Notes: generated by a model from the sequence alone, not told the origin. A DNA stretch of 64,000 nt from Paenibacillus sinopodophylli (GCF_005930355.1 NZ_VDBO01000014.1:1-64000); one strand, 5' to 3'. Shown: positions 52,825 to 62,558, numbered from the stretch's first letter. Translations and numbers: made by a program.

Positions 52825-54314
52825 ATGCACCAAATCAGGATCAGGAATGGATGAATTCGGATACGGCAATAGATGCTTCTAGCAGTATCGATTCCCAATC
52901 GGACAATACGGGGAAGCAGACAGCACAAGAAATTCAAGCGTTAAAAGCGCAGAAGCAGAGGCATACAGACAAGATACGCTTCTCCCAGGATAGCCTTGTG
53001 CCAGCTTATCGAACGAGATGGTTAGCCTGGAGTCTAATCACAGTAGGCTGGGTGGGAAGCGTAATTGCGGCATTGTTAAGGGGAGGTGCAGTGGAATGGT
53101 TTATGGCTGCGGTACTAAGTATGGTTGCAATAATAAGCGGACTTGCGCCGCTTCTCGCTGCAGTCGGGCTTAGCGCAACAAGGATTGCGGCGAAGGAACA
53201 GATTCGGGAGGGCGAAGAGTTAGAAATTCTGTTTACGTTAAAGCGATCTTTCGTAGTTCCGCTTGTCTGGGTCGCGATCCATGAACAAATGCGGAACGAG
53301 AGCTCCTTAACGAATTGGAAACTCGGTATTCGAGCGGTACTTACTTCTATGTTTCATAAGGAAATGAGCTATCGTTATTCACTTCATAAGCTGCGACGCG
53401 GCAAGCATGCTTTTGAATATGTAGAAGTGACGGTAGGCGATTGGCTTGGTTTAACGGCCATCCGCAAACAGCTTGTTTGCAGGTCATCCTTTCTTGTGCT
53501 TCCCGGTCTTCCGCATGGGGTGGGTACGAATAGTTTGGACCATCTAGAGGGAACGGGATTATATGCTGTGCCTGCCAAAATGATGGGCGAGGCCCAGGAT
53601 CACCGGGGCGAAGCGGGACTGGAGGAAATTGAAGCAGCGGTACACGCTGCGGGATTAGGGCCAGACAGTCGTCCGTTCCGACAAGGGGACTCGCTGCGTC
53701 ATTTGGACTGGCGGAGTGCAGCCAGAGGACGAGGGCTTCAGACCAAAACACACGCAATGGAGCAAAATGTTCAGATTTGCATTGCAGTCGATACGCTGGC
53801 ATCCGGATATGACGATGACGATCTGCTATTTGACGCCTGTGTGGGCTGGGCAGCTTTGGCTGTCTCCAAGGCTGTTTTGCTGGGCAATGGGGTAACGCTT
53901 CTGCTAGGCCAAGGTGATCACGCCATGCCAAGTATGCACACCGGAGGGTCAAGGACGGATCTGACGGTTATGCAGCAAGCGATGGCTATGCTGCGTGCTG
54001 AAGGGAAGGGCTCGCTTGCCCGCAGCCTACATCAAGGCACTACTATGCTTGTCCGCGGCAGTACCATTCTCGTGTTCACCGCAGATTGGCGGGGCGGGAG
54101 AAACTGGGGCGAGCTAGCAGGTTTTGCGGCTGAGAAAGGCTGCAAGCTGGAGTTGTTTATCGTCACAAGAAACAACGTTCCGACCTTTGCGATGCGTGAG
54201 CAGCACAAATGGCTGGATAGCGGCGGCGTCAAATTGACGTGGCTGCCTGTCCTTGCTGGCATGGCTGCTGAGCCATATGCGGAGGAGGGAGGTCATATTC
54301 ATGAACCTGCATAA
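52821..54314 (+). CDS. DUF58 domain membrane protein
   Basis: 497 residues. Polar N-terminus of about 70 residues, two membrane segments at about 75-125, then the von Willebrand-like DUF58 domain with the signature FRQGDSLRHLDWRSAARGRGLQTKT (cited in part). ATGA overlap with moxR shows coupling. Family members are partners of MoxR ATPases. B. subtilis YeaD is the likely counterpart. The exact role is unknown. Confidence 0.88.
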   Translation: MNAPNQDQEWMNSDTAIDASSSIDSQSDNTGKQTAQEIQALKAQKQRHTDKIRFSQDSLVPAYRTRWLAWSLITVGWVGSVIAALLRGGAVEWFMAAVLSMVAIISGLAPLLAAVGLSATRIAAKEQIREGEELEILFTLKRSFVVPLVWVAIHEQMRNESSLTNWKLGIRAVLTSMFHKEMSYRYSLHKLRRGKHAFEYVEVTVGDWLGLTAIRKQLVCRSSFLVLPGLPHGVGTNSLDHLEGTGLYAVPAKMMGEAQDHRGEAGLEEIEAAVHAAGLGPDSRPFRQGDSLRHLDWRSAARGRGLQTKTHAMEQNVQICIAVDTLASGYDDDDLLFDACVGWAALAVSKAVLLGNGVTLLLGQGDHAMPSMHTGGSRTDLTVMQQAMAMLRAEGKGSLARSLHQGTTMLVRGSTILVFTADWRGGRNWGELAGFAAEKGCKLELFIVTRNNVPTFAMREQHKWLDSGGVKLTWLPVLAGMAAEPYAEEGGHIHEPA

Positions 54315-57144
54315 GGGCGACGTGCCTGTACGGAAGGACAAGCTGCTCTCCAGCAGCAGGAAAGAAAGGATTGTTGAGCCGCCAGAGGAATCCTTGGGCT
54401 TTCGATTAGTTACGAGCTTGCTGTTATTCGGGCTTCTTGCTGAATGGCTGCTGCCATGGGTAAAAGCAGGTGAATGGTCGACCATTTATAATCCCGGCCC
54501 TTTGCTGCTCATTATTGGCTTCGTCATGTTGACCAGTTTATTTCGACTGCCGCTGGCGATTACACTCGCGATGAATATGCTGCTATGTCTTTTGAGCTTG
54601 ATGTGGCTTTATAAAGGAGCGGATCAGAGTGATTTGCAATGGCTGCTTGGCTTTCCAGCAATGCTTAAGGAGCATATTATGCAGCTCATGCAGAATGGCT
54701 TCTGGGCTATGTCAGGTGAGTTGCGAACGTTACTGTTGTTTGTAGGCTGGGCGATGCTTGCGCCAGCTTTGCAAGCTCTTCTTTGGATGCGTCAGACAGC
54801 GCTTGGCCTTGCTGCGGTAACCATGATCTATTTGATTACGCTGCATGTATGGCTCGGCTTCGATATTATGGGGGGGCTGATGCGCGCCGTTGCGGAGGGG
54901 CTTCTGCTTGGAGCTGTCGTCGCAGTGCCGCGTGTTAAACGAATGATCGACATAGGCACAAGTAAGCTGAAGGGGCTAGATATGCGCTGGCTGTCCGGTT
55001 CTGTATTTGTTGTATTAATGATAGTTGGTAGCAGTTTGCTATTTGCGGGAGGGAAAGAGTCTGCGATAGCTCCGCCTAGCTGGACGTCCTCACTCAATGA
55101 GCGTATTGAGCAAACGATTCGTTCTTTGGGCAACCAGCAAGGTGCAGTTACAGCGCTTGGGCAGGAGGGAATTGGCCAGCTAGGGAAATCTTTTACAGGA
55201 TATGGCTTTGATGATAGCGTGCTAGGGGCTCCTATTAATAAGGATGAGCATGTCCTATTCACGGGAAGCTCACCGGTCAAAGCATATTGGCGTGGGGAAT
55301 CAAAAAACATATATGACGGACGCGGCTGGCTTGATACAGCAGGAAGTCGCGTGCTGCAGCCTATTCAGAAATCGTCTTCATCGGCTGCAAACGATGAAGT
55401 GGCTGGCAGCATGCTCGGTATTCATGGTCCTGCCATTCGTCAAATGGTTGTCTGGGCTGAACCAGAGGCAGGGATGCCGCTGTTCACTTCGGGATTACAA
55501 GGACATGCAACTGAGATCGTCGCAGCCGATCCGCGCCGCAGGCTTGGAAGCTATGTGTTTAACGCAGCTAACAGTTCATTGTATGCCCAGTCAGACAAGA
55601 CTAAGGTAGAACGTTTTACGGTAGAAAGTGTGCTGCCTGTAACAGATGAGTCCGAGCTGCGAGCGCTTGCTGCGGATTCAAGCGTAGTTTCCGGAGCAGA
55701 GGGAAAAGCTTCTAATGGGCTGTCAACCGAAGCAGCAGCGGAGGGAGCTGCAGAGCTGGAGCCTTATTTGCAACTGCCATCGTCGCTTCCCAGCCGAGTT
55801 GTTGCCTTGGCTGCTGAAGTAGCGGGAGGCGGTGTGACGAGCCGTTATGACCAAGTAAAGGCCATCGAGGATTTTTTGAAAGGGAGCTATACTTATTCGC
55901 TTGACGGTAGTTCGCTGCCTCCAGAGGGCAGTGACTTCGTCGATCACTTTCTGTTCGAGCAGCGCCAGGGTTATTGCGTACATTTTTCTACAGCGATGGT
56001 CATACTGCTTCGCACGCAAGGGATACCAGCTAGATGGGTCAAGGGCTTTACTTCGGGAACGGAGGTTCAGAATGTTGCAACTGGGGAGAGCGAGTCGGAG
56101 AGTAGTGGCATCGGGGAAGAGACAAGAGGTGTTGGTGACCTTGAGCGTGCGAGTACGAATAGTGCAATAAACGTAAGGGAGAAGCAGGCGGTGGGTTCGG
56201 GAAGTGACGCGCAAGCAGTCAATGGAATGGGTGCGGGCTCGAATAGTGAGCTTGTTGACTATGAAGTGAGGGGTTCTGATGCGCATGCTTGGGTGGAGGT
56301 TTATTTCCCAGGCGCAGGCTGGGTGCCCTTTGACCCGACGCCAGGCTTCGGCGGCGTCTTGAATGTGGTGTCCGCCGGTTCTGCGGGCGGAATGCTGTCT
56401 GCTCCCGCGATGTCAGCGGCGGGGGCGGCATCTGCGAGCGGCGGCTTAGGCAGCGACGCCTTCGGGTTTGGCGAGGTGAGCCTGGCGGAGCTCGCCGCCT
56501 GGGCTTGGGCGGCGGCAGCGCTCGGGGGGGATGCCGCCATGCATGCGGCGCAGAGCGCCGCTGAACGCGCAGCGGCGGCTTCGCCAGCCGCTGCTGCAGC
56601 CGCAGGCGCGGGCGCGCTTGCGCTCGCGGCCGCGGCCATTGCTGCGGCACAGCGCCAGCGGCTTCGCCTATCGCTGGCGCTGCGCCGCTATGGCGCGGCA
56701 TACGCCGGCGTCGCGAAGCTCGCCGGCCGTGCCGCGCCCTATCCGTCACATGAACCTGTGACGGGCAGGGCTGCCGCGGCGGCGGAGCTTGCGCCGCGGA
56801 ACGGCAGAGCGCCGCACGATGCCGATGGGCTCGTGCGCGCAAGCTTTATAAGCGTCGCCGATCTATTGGCGCCGCTGCTGCGACGTCGTTTCGGCGTATA
56901 CGCGCCGAGCCTGACGGCGCGGGAATACGCGCTCGCTGCTGCTCCGCTGCTCGCCGCAGAGCAACAGGATGCACTCCGACAGCTGACAAGCTGGATGGAG
57001 GAGGCGCATTTTGCAGCTCCGGGACCTTGGAGCGGCGCACCGACTCCATCGGCACTTCGTACCGTTCTACGTGTGCTGGACAAGCAGCCCATTACCAAGT
57101 CAAAGCAGCCTTCGGGCATGGATGCACCTAATAAAATCACATAA
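54301..57144 (+). CDS. Transglutaminase-domain membrane protein (YebA-like)
   Basis: 947 residues: six membrane segments in the first 240, an extracellular transglutaminase-like domain with Cys559 (QGYCVHFSTAMV), His662 (SDAHAWVEVYF) and Asp678 (FDPTPGFGG), then a second membrane region and a cytoplasmic tail. The Cys-His distance of 103 residues is enlarged by a Ser/Gly/Glu-rich insert of about 60. From about 695 to 860 the protein is extremely Ala-rich and the DNA much richer in GC than its surroundings. Starts 14 nt inside the DUF58 gene, after GGGAGG. Likely acts on cell-wall peptides or cross-links; inference. Confidence 0.87.
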   Translation: MNLHKGDVPVRKDKLLSSSRKERIVEPPEESLGFRLVTSLLLFGLLAEWLLPWVKAGEWSTIYNPGPLLLIIGFVMLTSLFRLPLAITLAMNMLLCLLSLMWLYKGADQSDLQWLLGFPAMLKEHIMQLMQNGFWAMSGELRTLLLFVGWAMLAPALQALLWMRQTALGLAAVTMIYLITLHVWLGFDIMGGLMRAVAEGLLLGAVVAVPRVKRMIDIGTSKLKGLDMRWLSGSVFVVLMIVGSSLLFAGGKESAIAPPSWTSSLNERIEQTIRSLGNQQGAVTALGQEGIGQLGKSFTGYGFDDSVLGAPINKDEHVLFTGSSPVKAYWRGESKNIYDGRGWLDTAGSRVLQPIQKSSSSAANDEVAGSMLGIHGPAIRQMVVWAEPEAGMPLFTSGLQGHATEIVAADPRRRLGSYVFNAANSSLYAQSDKTKVERFTVESVLPVTDESELRALAADSSVVSGAEGKASNGLSTEAAAEGAAELEPYLQLPSSLPSRVVALAAEVAGGGVTSRYDQVKAIEDFLKGSYTYSLDGSSLPPEGSDFVDHFLFEQRQGYCVHFSTAMVILLRTQGIPARWVKGFTSGTEVQNVATGESESESSGIGEETRGVGDLERASTNSAINVREKQAVGSGSDAQAVNGMGAGSNSELVDYEVRGSDAHAWVEVYFPGAGWVPFDPTPGFGGVLNVVSAGSAGGMLSAPAMSAAGAASASGGLGSDAFGFGEVSLAELAAWAWAAAALGGDAAMHAAQSAAERAAAASPAAAAAAGAGALALAAAAIAAAQRQRLRLSLALRRYGAAYAGVAKLAGRAAPYPSHEPVTGRAAAAAELAPRNGRAPHDADGLVRASFISVADLLAPLLRRRFGVYAPSLTAREYALAAAPLLAAEQQDALRQLTSWMEEAHFAAPGPWSGAPTPSALRTVLRVLDKQPITKSKQPSGMDAPNKIT

Positions 57145-57239
57145 GGTGTATTTGAGAACGTTCACTGCTTGGCCCATTGGAACATACGCTTACGGACAAA
57201 ATGGAAGCTTAAACGATGAAGAACAGCTGGTTTCTCTTT

Positions 57240-57372
57240 TAACGGTCATCACAGCTCTTAAGAAGTAGATTTATCGATAAAATCAAGAGATGAAGAGACG
57301 TAAGCATCTTTTTTGTCCGTTAGCTATCACACTTTTCATTTTGTCATGTCTAAGCTGCTCCTATGACCGTTA
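57240..57372. repeat. TAACGGTCAT-bounded intergenic element, copy 2
   Basis: 133 bp beginning TAACGGTCAT and ending ATGACCGTTA, with an inner GTCCGTTAG. Flank GCTTACGGACAAAATGG at about 57188 belongs to the same style of repeat. Organisation as at 22037-22164. Overlaps only spurious short frames. Confidence 0.55.
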
Positions 57373-57803
57373 CGTGCTGTGTCCAAGGGAATACGCGCGG
57401 CATCTTGGCGGTAATTGAAGTCACGGGCTATCTCGTTTTCAAATTCAACCGATACAGCTGCAAAATGCTCCAGCTAAAGTTAGTTCTGATTGTGCACACT
57501 GTTAGTAACCAAAGCTCGAGTACATTTATATCTCATAGCCTTGCGAGTCTATATCTAGCTGCCAGATCTGCCTTCGTGGACGGTCTGTATGCCGTAGAGC
57601 TGGCCCCATTTGGGGCCTATTAGACATTTTACAGAGGTACTCGTCCTCACAGTAACAAGGTGCACTACATTAATTAGAGATAATTTCCAATTTGTTAACG
57701 CCGATAGATGTATCATCATCAAAATAATCCGATATTTCTAGCTGTATTTTTGCTGCAATGGCGCACAATAATCTTATCTTCGGAAATGTCATGGTGTTTC
57801 GCC
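57373..57803. other. Intergenic DNA upstream of guaA
   Basis: No gene was recognised. An 86-codon frame (57363-57623) has no ribosome site and starts inside the repeat. No purine-riboswitch consensus was found. Confidence 0.4.
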
Positions 57804-57833
57804 TTGACTCGCTTAAACTGCCTTATATATAAT
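57804..57833 (+). promoter_or_regulatory. guaA promoter
   Basis: TTGACT (57804-57809), 18 bp, TATAAT (57828-57833), 28 bp before the start codon, leaving only a short leader. Confidence 0.65.
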
Positions 57834-57861
57834 TACTACATAATTTGAGGGAGGCTCGGTA

Positions 57862-59400
57862 ATGACTAAGCAAAATGAAATCATCGTTGTTCTCGATTTT
57901 GGGGGCCAATACAATCAACTGATTGCACGCCGTATTCGTGATTTGGGCGTATACAGCGAACTGCTGCCATACAATACATCAGTAGAACGGATCCGTGAAT
58001 TGCAGCCTAAGGGTATTGTATTCTCGGGAGGACCGGCTAGCGTTTATGAAGAAAATTCACCAATGGTGGACCCTGCGATTTATGATTTGAACATTCCTAT
58101 ATTCGGAATTTGTTACGGCATGCAGCTTATGTCGCATCAGCTTGAAGGCAAGGTTGAGCGTGCAGGCAAGCGTGAGTACGGTAAAGCTGAGGTTGAATTT
58201 ATTGAAGGATCTCAAATCGGTTTTGGTCTAGATAAGGTTCAAACCGTATGGATGAGCCATGGCGACCATGTTGTTGATTTGCCTGCAGGCTTTGAAGTGG
58301 ATGCAAGCACGGAGCATGCGCCAGTTGCTGCAATGAGCAACAAGGAGCGTCAATTCTACGCGGTTCAATTCCACCCAGAGGTTCGTCACTCTGAGTTCGG
58401 TAATGAGATGATCCGCAACTTCTTATATAATATTTGTGATTGTGATGGCAATTGGACGATGGAATCGTTTATTGAGGATGCCATTCGCGATATCAGAAAT
58501 GAAGTTGGCGACAAAAAGGTGCTATGCGCGCTTTCCGGCGGCGTAGACTCATCTGTTGTAGCTATTCTTCTTCACAAAGCAATCGGTGATCAACTGACTT
58601 GTATGTTTATCGACCACGGTATGCTGCGCAAAGGCGAAGCAGAAGGCGTTATGGAAACTTTCGTCGGTAAATTCGATATGAAGGTTCTGAAGATTGATGC
58701 ACAGGAGCGTTTCCTTGGCAAGCTTAAAGGTGTAGAGGATCCTGAGCAAAAACGTAAAATTATCGGCAACGAATTTATTTATGTGTTCCAAGAAGAGTCG
58801 GACAAGCTGGACGACTTTGAATTTTTGGCACAAGGCACGTTGTACACGGATATCGTAGAGAGTGGTACGGCTACTGCTCAAACGATCAAGTCGCATCACA
58901 ATGTCGGCGGCTTGCCTGAAGACATTAAGTTTAAACTCATTGAGCCGCTTAAAGCTTTGTTCAAGGACGAAGTGCGTAAAGTCGGTGAAGAATGCGGTCT
59001 TCCAGAAGCCATCGTATGGCGTCAGCCTTTCCCAGGTCCGGGTCTTGCGATCCGTGTGCTTGGCGAAGTAACAGAGGATAAGCTGCTTATCGTACGTGAA
59101 TCCGATGCGATTCTGCGCGACGAGATTGCCAAAGCAGGTCTTGATCGTGAAATTTGGCAGTACTTTACGGCATTGCCGAACATGAAGAGCGTTGGCGTAA
59201 TGGGTGATGCTCGTACGTATTCCTACACAGTAGGTATTCGCGCGGTTACTTCCATCGACGGCATGACAGCGGACTGGGCACGTATCCCTTGGGATGTTCT
59301 CGAGAAAATCTCCGTACGTATCGTTAATGAGGTCGACAACGTTAACCGTATCGTTTATGACGTGACTTCGAAACCGCCTGCTACGATTGAGTGGGAATAA
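57862..59400 (+). CDS. guaA: GMP synthase (glutamine-hydrolysing)
   Basis: Converts XMP to GMP with glutamine and ATP. 512 residues. Class I glutaminase domain with FGICYGMQL (Cys84) and FHPEVRHSE; ATP-pyrophosphatase P-loop LSGGVDSSV; C-terminal dimerisation domain ending KPPATIEWE, as in all GuaA. GAGGGAGG precedes the ATG. Gene order after the moxR-DUF58-transglutaminase genes is conserved with Bacillus. Confidence 0.98.
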   Translation: MTKQNEIIVVLDFGGQYNQLIARRIRDLGVYSELLPYNTSVERIRELQPKGIVFSGGPASVYEENSPMVDPAIYDLNIPIFGICYGMQLMSHQLEGKVERAGKREYGKAEVEFIEGSQIGFGLDKVQTVWMSHGDHVVDLPAGFEVDASTEHAPVAAMSNKERQFYAVQFHPEVRHSEFGNEMIRNFLYNICDCDGNWTMESFIEDAIRDIRNEVGDKKVLCALSGGVDSSVVAILLHKAIGDQLTCMFIDHGMLRKGEAEGVMETFVGKFDMKVLKIDAQERFLGKLKGVEDPEQKRKIIGNEFIYVFQEESDKLDDFEFLAQGTLYTDIVESGTATAQTIKSHHNVGGLPEDIKFKLIEPLKALFKDEVRKVGEECGLPEAIVWRQPFPGPGLAIRVLGEVTEDKLLIVRESDAILRDEIAKAGLDREIWQYFTALPNMKSVGVMGDARTYSYTVGIRAVTSIDGMTADWARIPWDVLEKISVRIVNEVDNVNRIVYDVTSKPPATIEWE

Positions 59401-59421
59401 ATAGCAACGATAGAGTGAAAA

Positions 59422-59476
59422 AAATACTCCCTTCTGTTTGCGTTGTTTTAGCAAACAGAAGGGAGTATTTTTTATA
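59422..59476 (+). terminator. Terminator after guaA
   Basis: A perfect 20-bp stem (59422-59441 with 59451-59470) followed by a T tract. Confidence 0.95.
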
Positions 59477-60215
59477 GGCAACGCTACACTAACCCCTATT
59501 AAAATCACAATTAAGGAAAAGACTAGTTGTAGATGTGCGTGTGGTAGCTGACTATTTGAACTACCTATCATATTACCTGTTTAACTGTGTAATTATTGGA
59601 AGGAAAGGGAGTGATGAACAATTGTATAGTTGATCGTTTTTGAAGGTGTTATCAATTTAATGGAGTAGGATGTGCTGTGTCCTAATGGGATTCATAGATA
59701 CAGGAATAAAACTATTTGTGATTATACTATTTATTTCACTATTCTTTAATTTGGTACAGTTCTTGTTCCAAAAATATCTAAGTAACTTTTTTCAAAGTTC
59801 TTTTAAAATAACAATAAAAATAATTAGTTCACTTAAAGAAGTTTTTCGGAAAGTGAGCTGACCCCAGCACTATAGAAATCGAAGATAGTGGTTAATAAAT
59901 CGTATGATCATTATGGTTGATGGTGCATTTGGGGTGAGGATCGCTAGAAATGATCTATCTCTCGATTGTGAATGTCTACCCTTGATATATCAATGAAATA
60001 CCGAAAAGGATTTATTGTAAATCGGGTGCGAAAGGTTAGCCTTTTTCATATCAATTTGTCTGCTGTTTTACACAAAAAATGACGAAATTTATATATTTAT
60101 ATTAATAAGGTGAGACAAATTACCTATTTCAATATATAATTATTGGAAATGAAGGAAGTCTTATCATGCTTCGTTCTGAAATAATTAAACGTAAGTATCA
60201 GGGGGAAAAAGAGAA
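59477..60215. other. A/T-rich intergenic region
   Basis: Much richer in A and T than the surrounding genes. TAATTATTGGAA occurs twice (59590-59601 and 60137-60148). A 63-codon frame at 59670 is described separately. Otherwise no gene, RNA or clear promoter was recognised. Confidence 0.4.
59670..59861 (+). CDS. Possible small membrane protein
   Basis: 63 codons. A hydrophobic segment (IKLFVIILFISLFFNLVQFL, residues about 13-32) followed by a basic amphipathic tail. TGGAG lies 4 nt before the ATG, close for a ribosome site; a second ATG is 15 nt downstream. The composition also follows from A/T-rich DNA, so it may be chance. No family was recognised. Confidence 0.3.
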   Translation: MCCVLMGFIDTGIKLFVIILFISLFFNLVQFLFQKYLSNFFQSSFKITIKIISSLKEVFRKVS

Positions 60216-60923
60216 ATGATGATTAAAACCAAAGCAATGGTAATTATTCTAGCGGTTTTTCTACTTAGCGGCTGCAACGTGATGAATGAGAAATACGATG
60301 CTACAACATCGGCAAGTGTTAGTGCCAGTGAGGATGTGTCTGCGGAAGATAAGGCGATTTTTAGCCAAGCAGTAGAGTACGCTGAAACAAATAAGGTGGA
60401 TATTGAGGGGAAAACAGTGTCACAGATTATAGCCGACGAAAAAGTAAGGCAAGAGGAAGTGAAGAAGAAAGAGGAAGAGGAAAGGCTGCGTAAAGCGGAA
60501 GAAGAGCGTAAACGTAAAGAGGAACTAGAACGAATTGAAAAAGAAAAAGAAGCTCAATTAAACAATACGATCAAGGTGACGTTGGATAGCAAGAAAGTTA
60601 TTCCTGAGAATCTTGATAAATATCAGTTTAGTGATATCGTAAGTTTCGATTTTACAATTGAAAATACGTCTGACAAAGATGTTAGAGGTTTTCAAGGAAC
60701 GTCTGTATTTAAGGATTTATTCGGCAATGAGATCATCAAGATCAATATGAAGCGTGACGAACCAATAAAAGCTAAAAGCTCAATCAAGTGGGAGGGGCAG
60801 ATGGAACTAAACCAGTTTATGGACGAGCATAATGAACTTAAAAATACGGAGTTTAAAAACCTTCAGCTTGAATATGTAATGGCGACGATTATTTTTGAAG
60901 ATGGAACTACAATAAATCGGTAA
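60216..60923 (+). CDS. Lipoprotein with charged coiled coil and beta domain
   Basis: 235 residues. Lipobox LLSGC (Cys20), a Ser/Ala/Asp-rich spacer, a Lys/Glu/Arg coiled coil at about 75-112 (EEVKKKEEEERLRKAEE), then a beta-sandwich-like domain (VSFDFTIENTSDKDVRGFQG onward) of the kind found in DUF5067/FxLYD extracytoplasmic proteins. A GGGGGA site lies about 9 nt before the ATG. Codon use is A/T-rich, like the region before it. Function unknown. Confidence 0.82.
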   Translation: MMIKTKAMVIILAVFLLSGCNVMNEKYDATTSASVSASEDVSAEDKAIFSQAVEYAETNKVDIEGKTVSQIIADEKVRQEEVKKKEEEERLRKAEEERKRKEELERIEKEKEAQLNNTIKVTLDSKKVIPENLDKYQFSDIVSFDFTIENTSDKDVRGFQGTSVFKDLFGNEIIKINMKRDEPIKAKSSIKWEGQMELNQFMDEHNELKNTEFKNLQLEYVMATIIFEDGTTINR

Positions 60924-60948
60924 TTTCAAGTTAAAAAATTAATGCAGA

Positions 60949-60991
60949 GCAGTGGCAGCCTAGCACTTTTCTCGTCTATGGCTACCGCTGC
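60949..60991. terminator. Terminator between lipoprotein and DinB genes
   Basis: Stem GCAGTGGCAGCC (60949-60960) with GGCTACCGCTGC (60980-60991), two wobble-compatible differences. On the minus strand it is followed by TTAATTTTTT. Confidence 0.6.
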
Positions 60992-60995
60992 TTTA

Positions 60996-61517
60996 TTATT
61001 CATGATACCACGCTCTAAGCAGATTAATATGAGCTTGATGATAACGGCTGTGATCAGCCATATGCCACAGGCCCCAGCGTATCGTTGCTTGCTTTTCATT
61101 TTCATGTCCAAAGGTGACAATGCTATTAAGATCAGCATCTGTTAAGTGTGTACATGTATCTTTCAGCATGATTAATACAGCGTCATAATCAGAGACCAGT
61201 GTGCTCAAAGATTTTCCAGTGACCATAGGAAGCCGATTGTTCTCATCGATCATAGGGCCGTGCTGTTCTTTTAATGACTGTAGAAGTGGTTGTCCCATGA
61301 TTCGATAAACCCAATTCAGATCCACATACATGATATGCTTTATTAATTGAGCAGTACTGTTGTATTTGTGAGTAGGCCCTCTGTAATCCACTTCATCCTG
61401 CGACATTCCATTCGTTATGAATTGTAGCCGTTGGTTATTCTGTTTGACAGCGGAGTATAACATACCGACAATCGGTGACATAGCTGCTTCCTTTTGCAAA
61501 TCATATAGCATCCTCAT
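60996..61517 (-). CDS. DinB/YfiT-family metal-binding protein
   Basis: 173 residues, four-helix bundle type. The three metal-binding histidines of the DinB fold are likely in QLIKHIMYVDLNW (first) and LWHMADHSRYHQAHI (second and third). AAAGGAGG lies just before the ATG; an ATG two codons later has better spacing. Family members include thiol transferases and DNA-damage-induced proteins; the role here is unknown. Downstream of the TetR gene with 21 bp between them, so probably cotranscribed. Confidence 0.82.
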   Translation of the reverse strand: MRMLYDLQKEAAMSPIVGMLYSAVKQNNQRLQFITNGMSQDEVDYRGPTHKYNSTAQLIKHIMYVDLNWVYRIMGQPLLQSLKEQHGPMIDENNRLPMVTGKSLSTLVSDYDAVLIMLKDTCTHLTDADLNSIVTFGHENEKQATIRWGLWHMADHSRYHQAHINLLRAWYHE

Positions 61518-61538
61518 TCATCCTCCTTTGTGTTGACC

Positions 61539-62198
61539 CTACAGTTTATGACTTCTATTCTTATCGTCCATTTTTTTACCGAATCCAAGTAGAAGTGCTT
61601 CGAATGCAGCATTAAAGGTAGGCGATAGCCTCTTCATAATTGAATCGACGTTATCTTCTGATTGGGTATACGTGCCAACAATCCCGTGCAGCATGTAGAA
61701 ATAAATCTGGGAACAGCTCAGCAGATCTTCGCTGTCGGACAAATTTAGATTGGTTCGGAGAAGTTGACTAATCATCTGAAACATTTGCTGCCGCAGTTTA
61801 TTGACCTCAAGCTCAGGCTCCACCTCCACCTCATTGACAAGTGTTGATCTCGCTTGAAAAAAGATGCTGTACATGCTTCGATTGTCCAAGCAAAAACGAA
61901 TATATTGCTCATTAAATCGGCGAAGCTTCTCATCTGCGGCTAGAAAGACATCGCCTGACAGCTTATCCAAACTTGCTTGAAGCAACTGCATAGGCTGTAA
62001 GGAAAGCGTGTGGAGCAGAGACTCCTTATCCTGAAAGTAAATATAAATCGTCGTATGCGAGCAGCCTGCTTCCTTTGCAATTTGTCTAATCGTTATGTCT
62101 TCGAAGCTCTTGTCTCTAAACAGCTTCTCGGCAGCTGCAATAATCGATTGTTTTGTTTCTTCGGCACGCTGATCTTTTTTGATCGTAATCGTAAGCAC
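61539..62198 (-). CDS. TetR-family transcriptional regulator
   Basis: 219 residues. N-terminal helix-turn-helix (IIAAAEKLFRDKSFEDITIRQIAKEAGCSHTTIYIYFQDKESLL, residues about 19-62), then a helical ligand domain without recognised specificity. GTG start at 62198 with a poor ribosome site. It is divergent from the siderophore transporter genes across 428 bp and precedes a DinB gene, which could be its target. Confidence 0.88.
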   Translation of the reverse strand: MLTITIKKDQRAEETKQSIIAAAEKLFRDKSFEDITIRQIAKEAGCSHTTIYIYFQDKESLLHTLSLQPMQLLQASLDKLSGDVFLAADEKLRRFNEQYIRFCLDNRSMYSIFFQARSTLVNEVEVEPELEVNKLRQQMFQMISQLLRTNLNLSDSEDLLSCSQIYFYMLHGIVGTYTQSEDNVDSIMKRLSPTFNAAFEALLLGFGKKMDDKNRSHKL

Positions 62199-62490
62199 TC
62201 CATTTCATAATCAAGGGCTGGTAACCAATGGTTATAGACTATGCCAGACGAAATGATGTTGTCAATTAAGTGATTTAGATATTAGTGAGGCGCATACATT
62301 TTTATTTGTTGTTGTTGATACCTATTAAGCCACTGTGCAGCATATTTGCCGAATTTTTTCAAAAAGGAAACGATATAGACGGTATGTTTTATCGTTGGAA
62401 CAAAAAAGAACGGGAGCTTGAACCTCGTTCTTTTTGCTGTGCGTTGTAAAGAGCGATGCTCATCACACCGCATATGAGAACAAGAAATTA
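62199..62490. other. Intergenic region between tetR and siderophore operon
   Basis: No gene was recognised; a 71-codon minus frame (62282-62497) lacks a ribosome site. AAAAAGAACG and CGTTCTTTTT (about 62403-62434) form a terminator-like hairpin. Confidence 0.4.
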
Positions 62491-62496
62491 TTGACA

Positions 62497-62558
62497 TTGA
62501 CTTGTATCACTATCAATTATATGATGACTAAGGTTCTTGAACATGATAATCATTATCA
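62497..62558 (+). promoter_or_regulatory. Promoter and perfect Fur box of the siderophore operon
   Basis: TTGACT (62497-62502), 17 bp, TATGAT (62520-62525). TGATAATCATTATCA at 62544-62558 is a perfect 7-1-7 Fur box just downstream of the predicted start of transcription. Strong evidence for iron repression. Confidence 0.85.

Noticed and set aside
56219..56842. 207-codon Arg/Pro-rich minus-strand frame
   Set aside because: Shadow of the GC-rich alanine tract of the transglutaminase gene.
57363..57623. 86-codon frame upstream of guaA
   Set aside because: Begins inside the repeat element and has no ribosome site or motif.
57640..57861. Purine riboswitch before guaA
   Set aside because: The conserved purine-aptamer loop and junction words are absent and the leader after the predicted promoter is too short.
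58549..59571. 340-codon minus-strand frame
   Set aside because: Antisense to guaA and runs through its terminator.
62282..62497. 71-codon minus-strand frame
   Set aside because: No ribosome site, crosses a terminator-like hairpin, no family resemblance.
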